Positions 55,179 through 62,678 of a DNA stretch of 64,000 nucleotides are shown here, piece after piece; position 1 is the first letter of the stretch; every line of letters begins with the position of its first letter. Made by a program: the position numbers and the translations under genes. The notes under the pieces were generated by a model. It had not been told where the DNA came from, searched no databases, and was given only the letters and a program-made list of their open reading frames with translations. The stretch comes from Pseudomonas vlassakiae (GTDB lineage: Bacteria > Pseudomonadota > Gammaproteobacteria > Pseudomonadales > Pseudomonadaceae): contig NZ_JABWRP020000007.1 in the NCBI RefSeq assembly GCF_014269035.2, positions 124,001 through 188,000 of the forward strand. The letters run 5' to 3'.

Positions 55179-55239
55179 TGTAAACCATTTCTTTTACGTG
55201 TTAGCTACAGTGGTTTACACGTAAGAAAAGTGGTTTACA
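55179..55239. repeat. 22-base inverted repeats with extra direct copy
   Basis: TGTAAACCATTTCTTTTACGTG (55179-55200, 22 bases) is inverted at 55218-55239 with two mismatches. The word AGTGGTTTACA also occurs twice in the same direction (55209-55219 and 55229-55239), 20 bases apart. Three copies of GTTTAC in about 60 bases look like a multi-site protein-binding element or the end of a transposon or integrating element. I cannot match it to a known insertion sequence. Confidence 0.7.
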
Positions 55240-55847
55240 ACCCTCGAAGATAGGCCTTCAAACCGGCTTTTCACTGTGAAACGCGCCCATCTGAGAGCAC
55301 AACGCTCCGACGCAAATTAACGGACCTGTCCACCATCAAATCTAGCGCTCATGAGATCCCGCCGCGGGTGAAGACATGCTCAGAGCCTCCCAGCCAGGCA
55401 AAAGCATGGTCCCACGTTCCGCAGCATCCCCGAGGTTCTAGACATCTGCTTGCGACCTCAAAAGACCAATGCACTGGCGACATCTATTACTGGTGGTGAA
55501 CGTCGTCGTGGACAGTGAATTTTCCCATGTGCGGACGCGGTTCTCAGCATCGTGCCGGCTTGGACACCAGATGGTGGATACGGCGGTAACAGGAACCAAC
55601 TCGTGAACCAGGAGGGAAAAATCACCAGCACGTGAGCGACGGTCGCACGAACGGCCCGCTGGCTGGAAGTAATTCTTGAACTCGGGGGAAACACCGCAGT
55701 TGATGGATTAGCTCCGAAAACGTCCCAAGAATTGCTTCCGAGGACAGAAGATAGCGTGTAGAGCAAGGCCTTAACACTGACTCAGGAAGTACAGCCTGGC
55801 ATTGTTTTTAAATCTGCCTGACCCACGTCCCGCTCGCTGCATACGAA

Positions 55848-55875
55848 TGTGCGCATAATGCATATTATGTTAAAT
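55848..55875. other. dif site for XerC/XerD chromosome dimer resolution
   Basis: XerC half TGTGCGCATAA (55848-55858), central TGCATA (55859-55864) and XerD half TTATGTTAAAT (55865-55875). Against the E. coli dif as I recall it, only the first base and one central base differ (26 of 28). The XerD half is perfect. XerCD recombine here under FtsK control to resolve chromosome dimers, so the site marks the replication terminus. No second copy was seen in the window, which argues against a pair of att-like sites flanking an integrated element here. Confidence 0.85.
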
Positions 55876-55983
55876 GATGTAATGCGCTTACGCGGCTTGG
55901 ATCAAATCCAGCCATTCGTCCATTGATCTGTCCGCTTGCCCGCCCTGGGTTGTCCTCTAGGAACAACAGCCAGAGACACGCTC

Positions 55984-56778
55984 ATGCGCCATTTAACCAA
56001 ATCGATATCCCTTCCCCTTACCTGCACTCTGTTGTGGGCTTGTTCCGCCGCCGAGACGAAGTCGCCTGTGGAGGCTCCAGGCAGGCCCGAGTCGGCTAAA
56101 ACGCAACTGCTTGAGGCCGGCGCTGCGACGCTGCAATCCAAGCCACCCATTGAAGCAATCAACGCCTATCTGGATGGCTTTCACTTCTACAACGGCCACC
56201 CGGATATGCAGATGGAGGCTCACCACTATTGCTCAATTCTGAATGAGGATGTCATTCAGTGCGTCATCTTTGACGGCAACACCAAGGGCGCGAAGATCAT
56301 GGGTGTCGAGTACATCATCGATGAGAAACTCTTCGCGGCGCTGCCGGCCAAGGAAAAGGCGCTGTGGCACAGCCATGGCTATGAGGTCTCCTCTGGCCAG
56401 TTGATCGCTCCAGGCATACCCGCACCTGCCGAGCATGCCCTGATGGAGCGCCTGGCACATACCTATGGCAAGACATGGCACACCTGGCATACCGACCAGG
56501 ACAAAGCGCTACCTGTCGGTGTGCCGCAATTGATGATGGGCTTCACCGCCGATGGCCAGGCTGACGCGGCGATGGTCGAGCAGCGCAATCGGCGCTTGGG
56601 CGTGGATACGTCCAGGAACAAGGCGCAGCGGGCCGATATTCGAATACCGGCACGTGATCCCGGCGCGGATGGTTGGCAGCATGGCAATGTCATTCAAATC
56701 ACCGATCCAACCGGTGCTCACCTGCACCGGCCCGCGGCATCGACACCAGAGAAAACAAACAGTCGCTCCAGCCAGTAG
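55984..56778 (+). CDS. OBAP-family (DUF1264) lipoprotein
   Basis: Start set at ATG 55984 (MRHLTKSISLPLTC); 264 residues with lipobox LLWAC. The body is the oil-body-associated protein domain: AYLDGFHFYNGHPDMQMEAH, GVEYIIDEKLFAALP, EKALWHSHGYEVSSGQL and TWHTWHTDQ. Bacterial OBAP proteins are of unknown function; the His-rich blocks hint at metal or ligand binding. First gene right of dif. Confidence 0.88.
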   Translation: MRHLTKSISLPLTCTLLWACSAAETKSPVEAPGRPESAKTQLLEAGAATLQSKPPIEAINAYLDGFHFYNGHPDMQMEAHHYCSILNEDVIQCVIFDGNTKGAKIMGVEYIIDEKLFAALPAKEKALWHSHGYEVSSGQLIAPGIPAPAEHALMERLAHTYGKTWHTWHTDQDKALPVGVPQLMMGFTADGQADAAMVEQRNRRLGVDTSRNKAQRADIRIPARDPGADGWQHGNVIQITDPTGAHLHRPAASTPEKTNSRSSQ

Positions 56779-56793
56779 CGGGACGCGCTGGCG

Positions 56794-56893
56794 TCAGGCC
56801 TTGCTCAACTCGCCGATCTTCTCCAGCCGTGCACGCACGATGTTGCGGCTGATGTTCAGCAGCTGAACCTGCGACCGTCCGTCCTGGTAAATC
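56794..56893 (-). pseudogene. C-terminal remnant of a sigma-54 activator (Fis-type HTH)
   Basis: Minus-strand codons ending at TGA 56794-56796 read YQDGRSQVQLLNISRNIVR, then ARLEKIGELSKA. This is the Fis-like helix-turn-helix that ends NtrC-family enhancer-binding proteins of the SfnR type. The AAA+ domain (GAFTGA, Walker motifs) is absent; upstream DNA is a short CTGCTAAT repeat and then the tautomerase gene. A deletion relic, about 33 codons long. Confidence 0.6.
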
Positions 56894-56909
56894 GATCCTG
56901 CTAATCCTG

Positions 56910-57359
56910 CTAATTGCGAGCGTGCTGAAGATGTTCGAACCCTACCTTTGCCACGAAGTCAGCAAGGTTCATGACCGCCCCGTTTGCGCCCCAGGTGCCA
57001 TCCGCTACGTCCTGTATGACGATTGAAGTGGCCACTCGTTGGCCGAGCTCATTACCCAGGCTGCAGCGGATCGCTTTATCGAGCTGCCCGACGTAGCGCC
57101 TGCGCAAATCAGGCGTGAGTACGCCCGCGGGGACCAGCACGGTTGCGTAGCAGGGCACCACGTGCTCAGGCTGCAGCCCGCCGCATGTCCAGGCACCGGG
57201 CTCGACCGCCTCGACGATTACCCAGCAGAAGAATCTCGTTTCCGGGCGATTGGGGATGTTCTCGACATCGACGGCGACATCCGTAACGCCTTGAGCGAGC
57301 CGCTGACGAAGGTCGGGGTCGATGATCGGTGCCGGGAGCTTGATGGTGATTTGAGGCAT
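56910..57359 (-). CDS. Tautomerase-superfamily protein
   Basis: Start set at ATG 57359 so that Pro follows Met (MPQITIKLPAPIIDPDLRQR); Pro1 is the catalytic base of the 4-oxalocrotonate tautomerase/MIF superfamily. 149 residues is about twice the size of a single 4-OT subunit, so it resembles fused or cis-CaaD-like members. GGAGA lies nine bases upstream. Divergent from the GlxA-type regulator, 75 bases between starts; substrate unknown. Confidence 0.65.
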   Translation of the reverse strand: MPQITIKLPAPIIDPDLRQRLAQGVTDVAVDVENIPNRPETRFFCWVIVEAVEPGAWTCGGLQPEHVVPCYATVLVPAGVLTPDLRRRYVGQLDKAIRCSLGNELGQRVATSIVIQDVADGTWGANGAVMNLADFVAKVGFEHLQHARN

Positions 57360-57434
57360 TGCATTTCTCCATTTCGAAGGTTGCATTAGGCCTTGGTCGG
57401 CCCTACCATCCCAGTGTCCGATCAGGCGTTTTTC

Positions 57435-58424
57435 ATGCGTATCCAGCCACCGCTCGATTTCACCCTGGTGATACTTGAGAAGGCGTTTGCTTCCAGCGTA
57501 TCGCTCACCCTCGACATCCTTTCGACTGCGGCTCAGCTATGCGCACGCGCCGGCGTGCCTGAACCTTCGTGGAGGGTTTGCTCTCCCTCGTCGAGCCTGG
57601 TGGAGTTGGGCAACGGCATGGTCGTCAACGCACAACCCCTCCCCTCGCCCCAGCTCACTGACGCTTCCGTTTGGCTTGTCCCAGGCCTGGGGCTGGCAGA
57701 CCCTGACGAAGTGTTGTCAAGGATCAGTCAGCCAGACGCCTTGCAGGCAAGCCAAGCCATTGCCCGGCACGCCAAGCGCGGTGGCCTGATCGCGGCATCC
57801 TGTTCTGCTGTGTTCCTGCTGCACCAGGCAGGTGTGCTCGCGGGTCGCCAGGTGACCGTTTCTTGGTGGCTTGCCCCGTTACTGCGTACCGTGAATCGGC
57901 AGTGCAACGTCCAGCCCCAGCGCATGCTGATCGAGGACGGTAACCTGATCACAGCAGGCGCGGCCATGGCCCAGGCGGATCTGGTTCTGTACCTGCTACG
58001 CCGGCGATACGGCGTGGAGATGGTCGATAAGGTTGCGCGTGTACTGCTCCTGGATGCGCGAGATGCCCAAGCCCCCTACGTCGCCCATGGCCTGTTCAGC
58101 GACGGCAACGAACTCATCGCCCGGATCATTGACCTGGTCGAGGAGGCACTACCAGACGTGCCCAAGGTTACGGAGCTGGCCGCATGGTTGGCGCGGTCGG
58201 AGCGCACACTTGCCCGCCAGGTCAAAGCAGCGTGTGGGCGCAGCGTTCAGGACGTGATCCAGAGTGTGAGGCTTGAGAAAGCTCGACGCCTGCTCGCGGG
58301 TTCGCGCATGAGCGTCGACGACATCGCATCGCAGATCGGCTATCGAGACGCTACGGCCCTTCGCCGTCTGATGCTGAAATACACCGGGACAACGCCCAGC
58401 CAGTTCAGGCCGCGCCAGGGCTGA
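57435..58424 (+). CDS. GlxA-type AraC regulator with DJ-1/PfpI domain
   Basis: ATG 57435 (MRIQPPLDFTLVIL) gives 329 residues; a TTG 14 codons upstream is less likely. The N-terminal DJ-1/PfpI-like domain (to about 180) has the nucleophile-elbow position in AASCSAVFLLHQAGVLAGR. The C-terminal AraC domain has VTELAAWLARSERTLARQVK and MSVDDIASQIGYRDATALRR. Probably regulates the divergent tautomerase gene and/or itself. Confidence 0.9.
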   Translation: MRIQPPLDFTLVILEKAFASSVSLTLDILSTAAQLCARAGVPEPSWRVCSPSSSLVELGNGMVVNAQPLPSPQLTDASVWLVPGLGLADPDEVLSRISQPDALQASQAIARHAKRGGLIAASCSAVFLLHQAGVLAGRQVTVSWWLAPLLRTVNRQCNVQPQRMLIEDGNLITAGAAMAQADLVLYLLRRRYGVEMVDKVARVLLLDARDAQAPYVAHGLFSDGNELIARIIDLVEEALPDVPKVTELAAWLARSERTLARQVKAACGRSVQDVIQSVRLEKARRLLAGSRMSVDDIASQIGYRDATALRRLMLKYTGTTPSQFRPRQG

Positions 58425-58499
58425 CGCAGTTGACCGCGTCGCCCGATGCCGTAGAATCGCGCGCCCGAAATTCCAATCTGCCTGCGAGAGGGAGCTTCA

Positions 58500-59042
58500 G
58501 TGCAACGGGTGATGATCATTGGCCAGCCAGGGGCCGGAAAAAGTACCCTGGCGCGCAGGCTTGGCGAGCGCACAGGCTTGCCGGTCGTGCATATCGACAC
58601 GATTCATTGGCAACCAGGGTGGGTCGAGCGCAGCCGGGACGAAAAGACCCGTCTTTGCCATGAGGTCGAGGCTCGTGAGCGCTGGATCTTCGAAGGCGGG
58701 CATTCGACCACCTGGAACAGCCGGCTGGCCCGCGCTGACCTGTTGATCTGGATTGATCGCTCGGCGCCGCTTCGATTCTGGCGCGTCCTGCTCAGAACGC
58801 TGTTGAACCGCGGTCGATCCCGGCCCGACTTGCCGGCCAACTGCCCGGAATTGCTGGCCAACCTGCCGGCGTTTTTCAGGTTCATGTGGCAGACGAAAAC
58901 CTCGGCGCGCGAGGCGATGAAGCGATTCGTGGCAACGGCCCCATCGGGCTGTCGCGTGGTTTGCCTGCGGACCAACCGGGATACCGACCTTTTCCTCGCG
59001 ACGCTGGGCACGCAGCCTGATCAGGTCAAGCAGGGTCGTTAG
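58500..59042 (+). CDS. P-loop kinase (FlaR/'topology modulation'-like)
   Basis: GTG start at 58500 (VMIIGQPGAGKSTLARRLG follows) with GAGAGGGAG upstream; 180 residues. The Walker A GQPGAGKST, the lid-like VHIDTIHWQPGW and the WIFEGGHSTTW block place it among adenylate-kinase-like proteins annotated as DNA topology modulation or AAA family ATPase. A small-molecule kinase is more likely than a topology function. Appears monocistronic. Confidence 0.85.
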   Translation: MQRVMIIGQPGAGKSTLARRLGERTGLPVVHIDTIHWQPGWVERSRDEKTRLCHEVEARERWIFEGGHSTTWNSRLARADLLIWIDRSAPLRFWRVLLRTLLNRGRSRPDLPANCPELLANLPAFFRFMWQTKTSAREAMKRFVATAPSGCRVVCLRTNRDTDLFLATLGTQPDQVKQGR

Positions 59043-59087
59043 ATCACGGCGCGCGCTTGTCTGGCGGCAAGCGCGTGCCAGTCGGCG

Positions 59088-59894
59088 CTAAAAATGCGCT
59101 TTGAACAATACGCTCAGCGCATTCTGGTCGGTTGGAAACCCGTGGCTGTCCTCGATCCCATATTTGTCCGACCAGTAATCCCATTCCACCCCTGCGTATA
59201 ACCGCTTGGCCGTGTACCCCAGCGCCTTGCCGACGTCGTACTTGATCTGCGGGTTGAAGTGAAAACTCTTGGCCACGTAGTTCGAGGTGCCTTTGCGCCC
59301 GACGTCATTCACATACCATTCAAGGTACCCGTCAAACAGAAGGTCAGAACGGCCCAACGGGAGGGTCATCGCCCAGGTCGGGTTGATCTGCCACTGCCCC
59401 GCTGCCTTGCCGGTGATGCCATCGGGCTTGCGATAGTAGGTGTTGAGCGAGAAGCGATCGAACCCTGGCAGCAGCAGGTCCACCGCTGGCCCAAGCAGGT
59501 ATCGGCGAATTCGCCCCTCGCCACGCTCGTAGGTGGCGGCGATCAGCACATCCTTGATCACGCCGTAGCGCAGGTTGTGCCCGCTTATCTTGCCCAGCGA
59601 CAGGCGCGGTGAAAATTCCCCGTAATAGGTATAGCCCTCGCTGCCGGACAATCCGTTCGACCATTTGTTGTCGACGAACAAGAACACATCACCCCAGGTC
59701 CAGCCGCTGGCATGTTCGTAGGTGATGGTTTGCTGGATGTCGTTGCCGGTGCCATCGACCTTGTAGTTGTGGCCGTAGAGGTAACTGAGGCTGTTGTCGC
59801 TCCACATCAGTGGAGCGGCCTGTGCGGTGGCAGTGGCCAGGCTGCAGAGCGGCAGCAAGCCGTGGCAGAACCAGGCGAGAGGGTTGAGTTTCAT
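59088..59894 (-). CDS. Tsx/OmpK-type outer-membrane channel
   Basis: Start set at ATG 59894 (MKLNPLAWFCHGLLPLCSLA), with AAGGG six bases before; 268 residues, signal peptide cleaved near AQAAP. Twelve-strand barrel family PF03502: WSDNSLSYLYGHNYK, TYEHASGWTWGDVFLFVD and YAGVEWDYWSDKYGI. E. coli Tsx passes nucleosides, but OmpK homologues sit with varied uptake systems. Divergent from and apparently co-regulated with the ABC/Rieske operon at 60531 through a mirrored promoter region. Confidence 0.9.
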   Translation of the reverse strand: MKLNPLAWFCHGLLPLCSLATATAQAAPLMWSDNSLSYLYGHNYKVDGTGNDIQQTITYEHASGWTWGDVFLFVDNKWSNGLSGSEGYTYYGEFSPRLSLGKISGHNLRYGVIKDVLIAATYERGEGRIRRYLLGPAVDLLLPGFDRFSLNTYYRKPDGITGKAAGQWQINPTWAMTLPLGRSDLLFDGYLEWYVNDVGRKGTSNYVAKSFHFNPQIKYDVGKALGYTAKRLYAGVEWDYWSDKYGIEDSHGFPTDQNALSVLFKAHF

Positions 59895-60014
59895 GGGCAT
59901 CCCTTGGGTCGAGGTCGGTGAGGGTTACCGGCAAGGGATAACGGACAGACCTCGTCTCTGGCCACGCAGCAACGCATGGCGCCACCCTTGCCGGGTGCGC
60001 GGCATAAAGCCGCC

Positions 60015-60061
60015 AGAGCAATGTCCCATGCCCGAACCGGACACTGACCGCTTCTACTCAG
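60015..60061 (-). repeat. Leader repeat, left arm (5' UTR of the Tsx/OmpK gene)
   Basis: 47 bases that match the reverse complement of 60300-60346 at 40 positions. Read on the minus strand it starts at the predicted transcription start and contains GTGTCC and GGGCAT, which can pair (with G-U) around GGTTC. Confidence 0.7.
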
Positions 60062-60070
60062 GCCTCCCCT

Positions 60071-60086
60071 TGCAGGGCGCGTGCCA
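60071..60086 (-). promoter_or_regulatory. Candidate sigma-54 promoter toward the Tsx/OmpK gene
   Basis: On the minus strand: TGGCAC, five bases (GCGCC), then CTGCA, giving the essential GG-N10-GC with one deviation from the TTGCA box. The predicted start falls at about 60060, at the first bases of the left leader repeat. Confidence 0.6.
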
Positions 60087-60152
60087 GTCGATCGAATACA
60101 GCTGACGGTATCGATTGTGGCCAATCAAAGCTGACAATGAATACCATCGCCA

Positions 60153-60184
60153 CTGACAGTGCAGCACCTTATTGGCGCTGTCAG
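60153..60184. promoter_or_regulatory. Possible enhancer dyad between the two sigma-54 promoters
   Basis: CTGACAG (60153-60159) is inverted as CTGTCAG (60178-60184), roughly 75 bases from one promoter and 95 from the other. GCTGAC words also occur at 60101 and 60130. An enhancer-binding protein site is expected in such a place; the assignment is tentative. Confidence 0.35.
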
Positions 60185-60273
60185 CCGCCTGCATGCACCG
60201 TTGCGGCCCACTGCCCTGCCCCGGCGGCATGCGCCAAGCCGCCATTGGCCGGGAATGAGCGGCTGGTGAAAGC

Positions 60274-60289
60274 TGGCACGCTTCTGGCT
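60274..60289 (+). promoter_or_regulatory. Candidate sigma-54 promoter toward the ABC/Rieske operon
   Basis: TGGCAC, five bases (GCTTC), TGGCT: GG at 60275-60276 and GC at 60287-60288 with exact N10 spacing; one deviation from the TTGCT box. The predicted start falls at about 60300, the first base of the right leader repeat. Confidence 0.65.
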
Positions 60290-60299
60290 AATCAGACTT

Positions 60300-60346
60300 C
60301 CGAGTAGAAGCGGTCAGTGCCCGAACCAGGCACGGGACATTGCTCT
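60300..60346 (+). repeat. Leader repeat, right arm (5' UTR of the ABC/Rieske operon)
   Basis: CGAGTAGAAGCGGTCAGTGC begins the arm; it then holds GTGCC and GGCAC flanking CGAACCA (a five-pair hairpin) and ends GGGACATTGCTCT. The mirrored copy is at 60015-60061. The leader is about 230 nt long before the binding-protein start. Confidence 0.7.
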
Positions 60347-60530
60347 TGCGCCCCTGACCGGGCGTACATCCGAGTGGATGATTGCACGCGGGCTGTCGGC
60401 CCTGGGCAAGAGAGCAGCGTCGACCGTGAACGCTCGCTCTCCTCCCGTTGCAGTGCTTCTCCACTCGGGCTTCTCGCCGAGGGGCCAGCCAGGCCCCCCG
60501 ACGGATTTCGAATCGAGGTGGAGAACAATC

Positions 60531-61550
60531 ATGAAAAACCGCTTTGGCTTGACTCAACCGCTTCGCTCTTTGCTGGCAGGGCTCGGTGTGCTGCTGGCGG
60601 GCGCGCCACCGGCCATGGCCGGCGATCAGGTCGTGCTGCTGACCTCCTGGTACGCCCAGGCCGAACAGGGAGGCTTTTACCAGGCACTGGCCGAGGGCTT
60701 GTACGAAAAAGAAGGGCTGGAGGTGACCATCCGCATGGGTGGCCCGCAGGTCAATGGCATGCAGTTGCTGGTCAGCCGGCAAGCCGACTTCATCGTCAAC
60801 TACGACCTGCAGATCCTCAAGAGCGTGGAGCAAGGCCTGCCGGTGGTGGCGGTGGCCGCGCCGTTTCAGGGGGACCCGCAGGGCTTGATGACCCACGCCG
60901 ACGTCTCCGGCCTGGACGGGCTGAGCAACAAGCAGGTCCTGGTATCGACTTCCGGCCAGCAGACCTGGTGGCCCTGGCTCAAGGGCAAGTACCAGCTGCA
61001 GGACAGCCAGGCCCGCCCTTATACCTTCAACCTGCAGCCCTTCCTGGCCGGTGCCGACACCACCCAGCAGGCCTACGCCAGCTCAGAGCTGTTCCAGGCC
61101 ATCAAGGCCGGTCAACAGCCCAACTTCTTCCTGTTCGCCGATGCCGGTTACCCACCTTACGGTTCGACCGTCGCCACCCGCCAGGACCTCATCGAGCAGC
61201 ATCCACAGCGCGTCGCGGCGTTCGTGCGCGCCTCGCTCGAGGGCTGGAAGCGCTATCTGGACAACCCCGCCGCAGGTAATGCGCTGATCAAGCATGACAA
61301 CCCCAACATGACCGATGAGCTGCTGGCCTGGGGCGTCTCGACCCTCAAGCAACACCAGTTGCTGACCCGCGGCGACGCGGCTGTCCGCGGCATCGGCACC
61401 ATGAGTGACGCGCGCTGGCAGGCGACCCGCGATTTCATGGTCGAGGCTGGCCTGCTCGGCGCGGCTGCGCCCTGGCAGAAGGCCTACACCACGCGTTTCG
61501 TGCAAGACCTCCATGTGCTGCCCGGCACCCACCAGGCTGCCAGCCGCTGA
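60531..61550 (+). CDS. ABC substrate-binding protein (NMT1/SsuA-like)
   Basis: Start set at ATG 60531 (MKNRFGLTQPLRSLLAGLGV), 339 residues with a signal peptide ending near PAMAG. The fold is the NMT1/THI5/SsuA type: VVLLTSWYAQAEQGGFYQAL, then LYEKEGLEVTIRMGG and QADFIVNYDLQILK. Periplasmic receptor for the ATPase and permease encoded downstream. Ligands in this group include sulfonates, nitrate-like ions, pyrimidine precursors and aromatics; the linked Rieske oxygenase suggests an aromatic or sulfonated compound. Confidence 0.9.
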   Translation: MKNRFGLTQPLRSLLAGLGVLLAGAPPAMAGDQVVLLTSWYAQAEQGGFYQALAEGLYEKEGLEVTIRMGGPQVNGMQLLVSRQADFIVNYDLQILKSVEQGLPVVAVAAPFQGDPQGLMTHADVSGLDGLSNKQVLVSTSGQQTWWPWLKGKYQLQDSQARPYTFNLQPFLAGADTTQQAYASSELFQAIKAGQQPNFFLFADAGYPPYGSTVATRQDLIEQHPQRVAAFVRASLEGWKRYLDNPAAGNALIKHDNPNMTDELLAWGVSTLKQHQLLTRGDAAVRGIGTMSDARWQATRDFMVEAGLLGAAAPWQKAYTTRFVQDLHVLPGTHQAASR

Positions 61551-61586
61551 CCCGTTCAGGCACTTGAAACCCTAAGGAACCGAATC

Positions 61587-62612
61587 ATGTTGGTCACCAA
61601 ACAACCCGTATTGCGTCGCTTCTGGTACGCCCTTCTGCCGATGTCCGCCCTCGACGACGGGCCAAAGCCCTTCACCCTGCTCGGGGAAGCCCTGGTGCTG
61701 TGGAAACGCCCCGACGGCACGCCGGTAGCCATGCGCGACCGCTGCTGCCACCGCACCGCCAGGCTGTCCAAAGGCTTTGTCAGCGAAGACGGCAACATCG
61801 CCTGCGGCTACCACGGCTGGGAGTACGACTGCACGGGCGCCTGTGTGAAGATCCCGCAGAACCCGACAGGTGCAATCCCTGCCGGGGCAGCCGTCAAGGC
61901 TTACCACTGCCAGGCCCGTTACGGCTATGCCTGGGTGGCCCTGGACGATCCGCTGCAGCCGATCCCCGATTTCCCCGAGGATGGCGCCCCCGGTTACCGA
62001 CGCATCTTCCAGTTCTACGAAGAATGGAAAACCAGCCCGCTGCGGGTCATGGAAAATTCATTCGACAACTCGCACTTCTCATTTGTGCACAAGGCCAATT
62101 TCGGTTTGTTCGACCAACCGCAACCGGCCAGCTACGCGTTCCGCGAGACCGACTACGGTTTCGAAGCCGAGACCCGCGTGCCAGTGCGCAACCCCGAGGC
62201 CAGCTTCGCCATCACCGGCAGCCGTGCGCCGATCACCGAGCGCCACCTGGTCAACCGCTATTACCTGCCGTTCTCGCGACGCTTCGGCTGCATGTACCCG
62301 GAGAGTGGCATCCATCACATCATCTACAACTGCGCCACGCCGATCGATGACGGGCGCCTGATGCTGGTGCAGTGGCTGTACCGCAATGACAGCGAAGCAC
62401 AGTGCTCGACCCAGGCGCTGATCGACTGGGACGCGGCGATCACCGCCGAGGACCGCGACATTCTCGAGGCCACTGACCCCGACGCCTGCGTCGATACCCG
62501 TCGGCGCGTCGAGCTGCACATGCCCTCCGACAAACCCGGCCTGGTGATCCGCCGGCAATTGCTGGGCCTGCTCGAAGCCCATGGCGAAGGCGAAGTGTTC
62601 GCCAGCCATTGA
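61587..62612 (+). CDS. Rieske non-haem iron oxygenase, alpha subunit
   Basis: 341 residues; TAAGGAACC precedes ATG 61587. The Rieske [2Fe-2S] centre has C53-x-H55 (RCCHRT) and C73-x-x-H76 (CGYHGW). Mononuclear iron ligands lie in ENSFDNSHFSFVHK (D160, H163, H168). The VanA-type architecture without a beta subunit points to demethylases or monooxygenases of the vanillate/toluenesulfonate-methyl class. No reductase gene is visible before the window ends. Between binding protein and ABC ATPase, so it acts on the imported substrate in the cytoplasm. Confidence 0.92.
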   Translation: MLVTKQPVLRRFWYALLPMSALDDGPKPFTLLGEALVLWKRPDGTPVAMRDRCCHRTARLSKGFVSEDGNIACGYHGWEYDCTGACVKIPQNPTGAIPAGAAVKAYHCQARYGYAWVALDDPLQPIPDFPEDGAPGYRRIFQFYEEWKTSPLRVMENSFDNSHFSFVHKANFGLFDQPQPASYAFRETDYGFEAETRVPVRNPEASFAITGSRAPITERHLVNRYYLPFSRRFGCMYPESGIHHIIYNCATPIDDGRLMLVQWLYRNDSEAQCSTQALIDWDAAITAEDRDILEATDPDACVDTRRRVELHMPSDKPGLVIRRQLLGLLEAHGEGEVFASH

Positions 62613-62678
62613 ATGCCGTTCAGCGCCCCGGTGCGCCGGGGCCTCTGCCACCGCACATAGCCAAATGGGAACGCGCCC

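Larger units (their letters stand above)
54724..55983. other. Gene-poor region holding palindrome, inverted repeat and dif
   Basis: 1260 bases without a convincing gene. A minus-strand open frame at 55458-55766 has no recognisable motif. The stretch holds the second palindrome copy (54909), a 22-base inverted repeat pair with an extra direct copy (55179-55239), and a dif-like site (55848-55875). Base composition is lower in GC than the gene blocks. The density of repeats in noncoding DNA suggests terminus-associated or mobile-element debris. Confidence 0.6.
59895..60530. promoter_or_regulatory. Divergent control region of the porin and ABC/Rieske operons
   Basis: 636 noncoding bases organised almost symmetrically: leader repeat, sigma-54-like promoter facing out, central dyads, sigma-54-like promoter facing out, leader repeat. 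No small gene was found. GTGGAGAACAATC before 60531 contains the ribosome-binding site of the binding-protein gene. Confidence 0.6.

Noticed and set aside
55458..55766. Minus-strand 102-codon frame in the gene-poor region
   Set aside because: Low-complexity Ser/Pro-rich translation with no motif and no ribosome-binding site.
60062..60299. Phase-variable invertible promoter between the leader repeats as a firm claim
   Set aside because: The repeat arms are only 40 of 47 identical and no invertase gene is nearby; kept only as a testable alternative in the findings.
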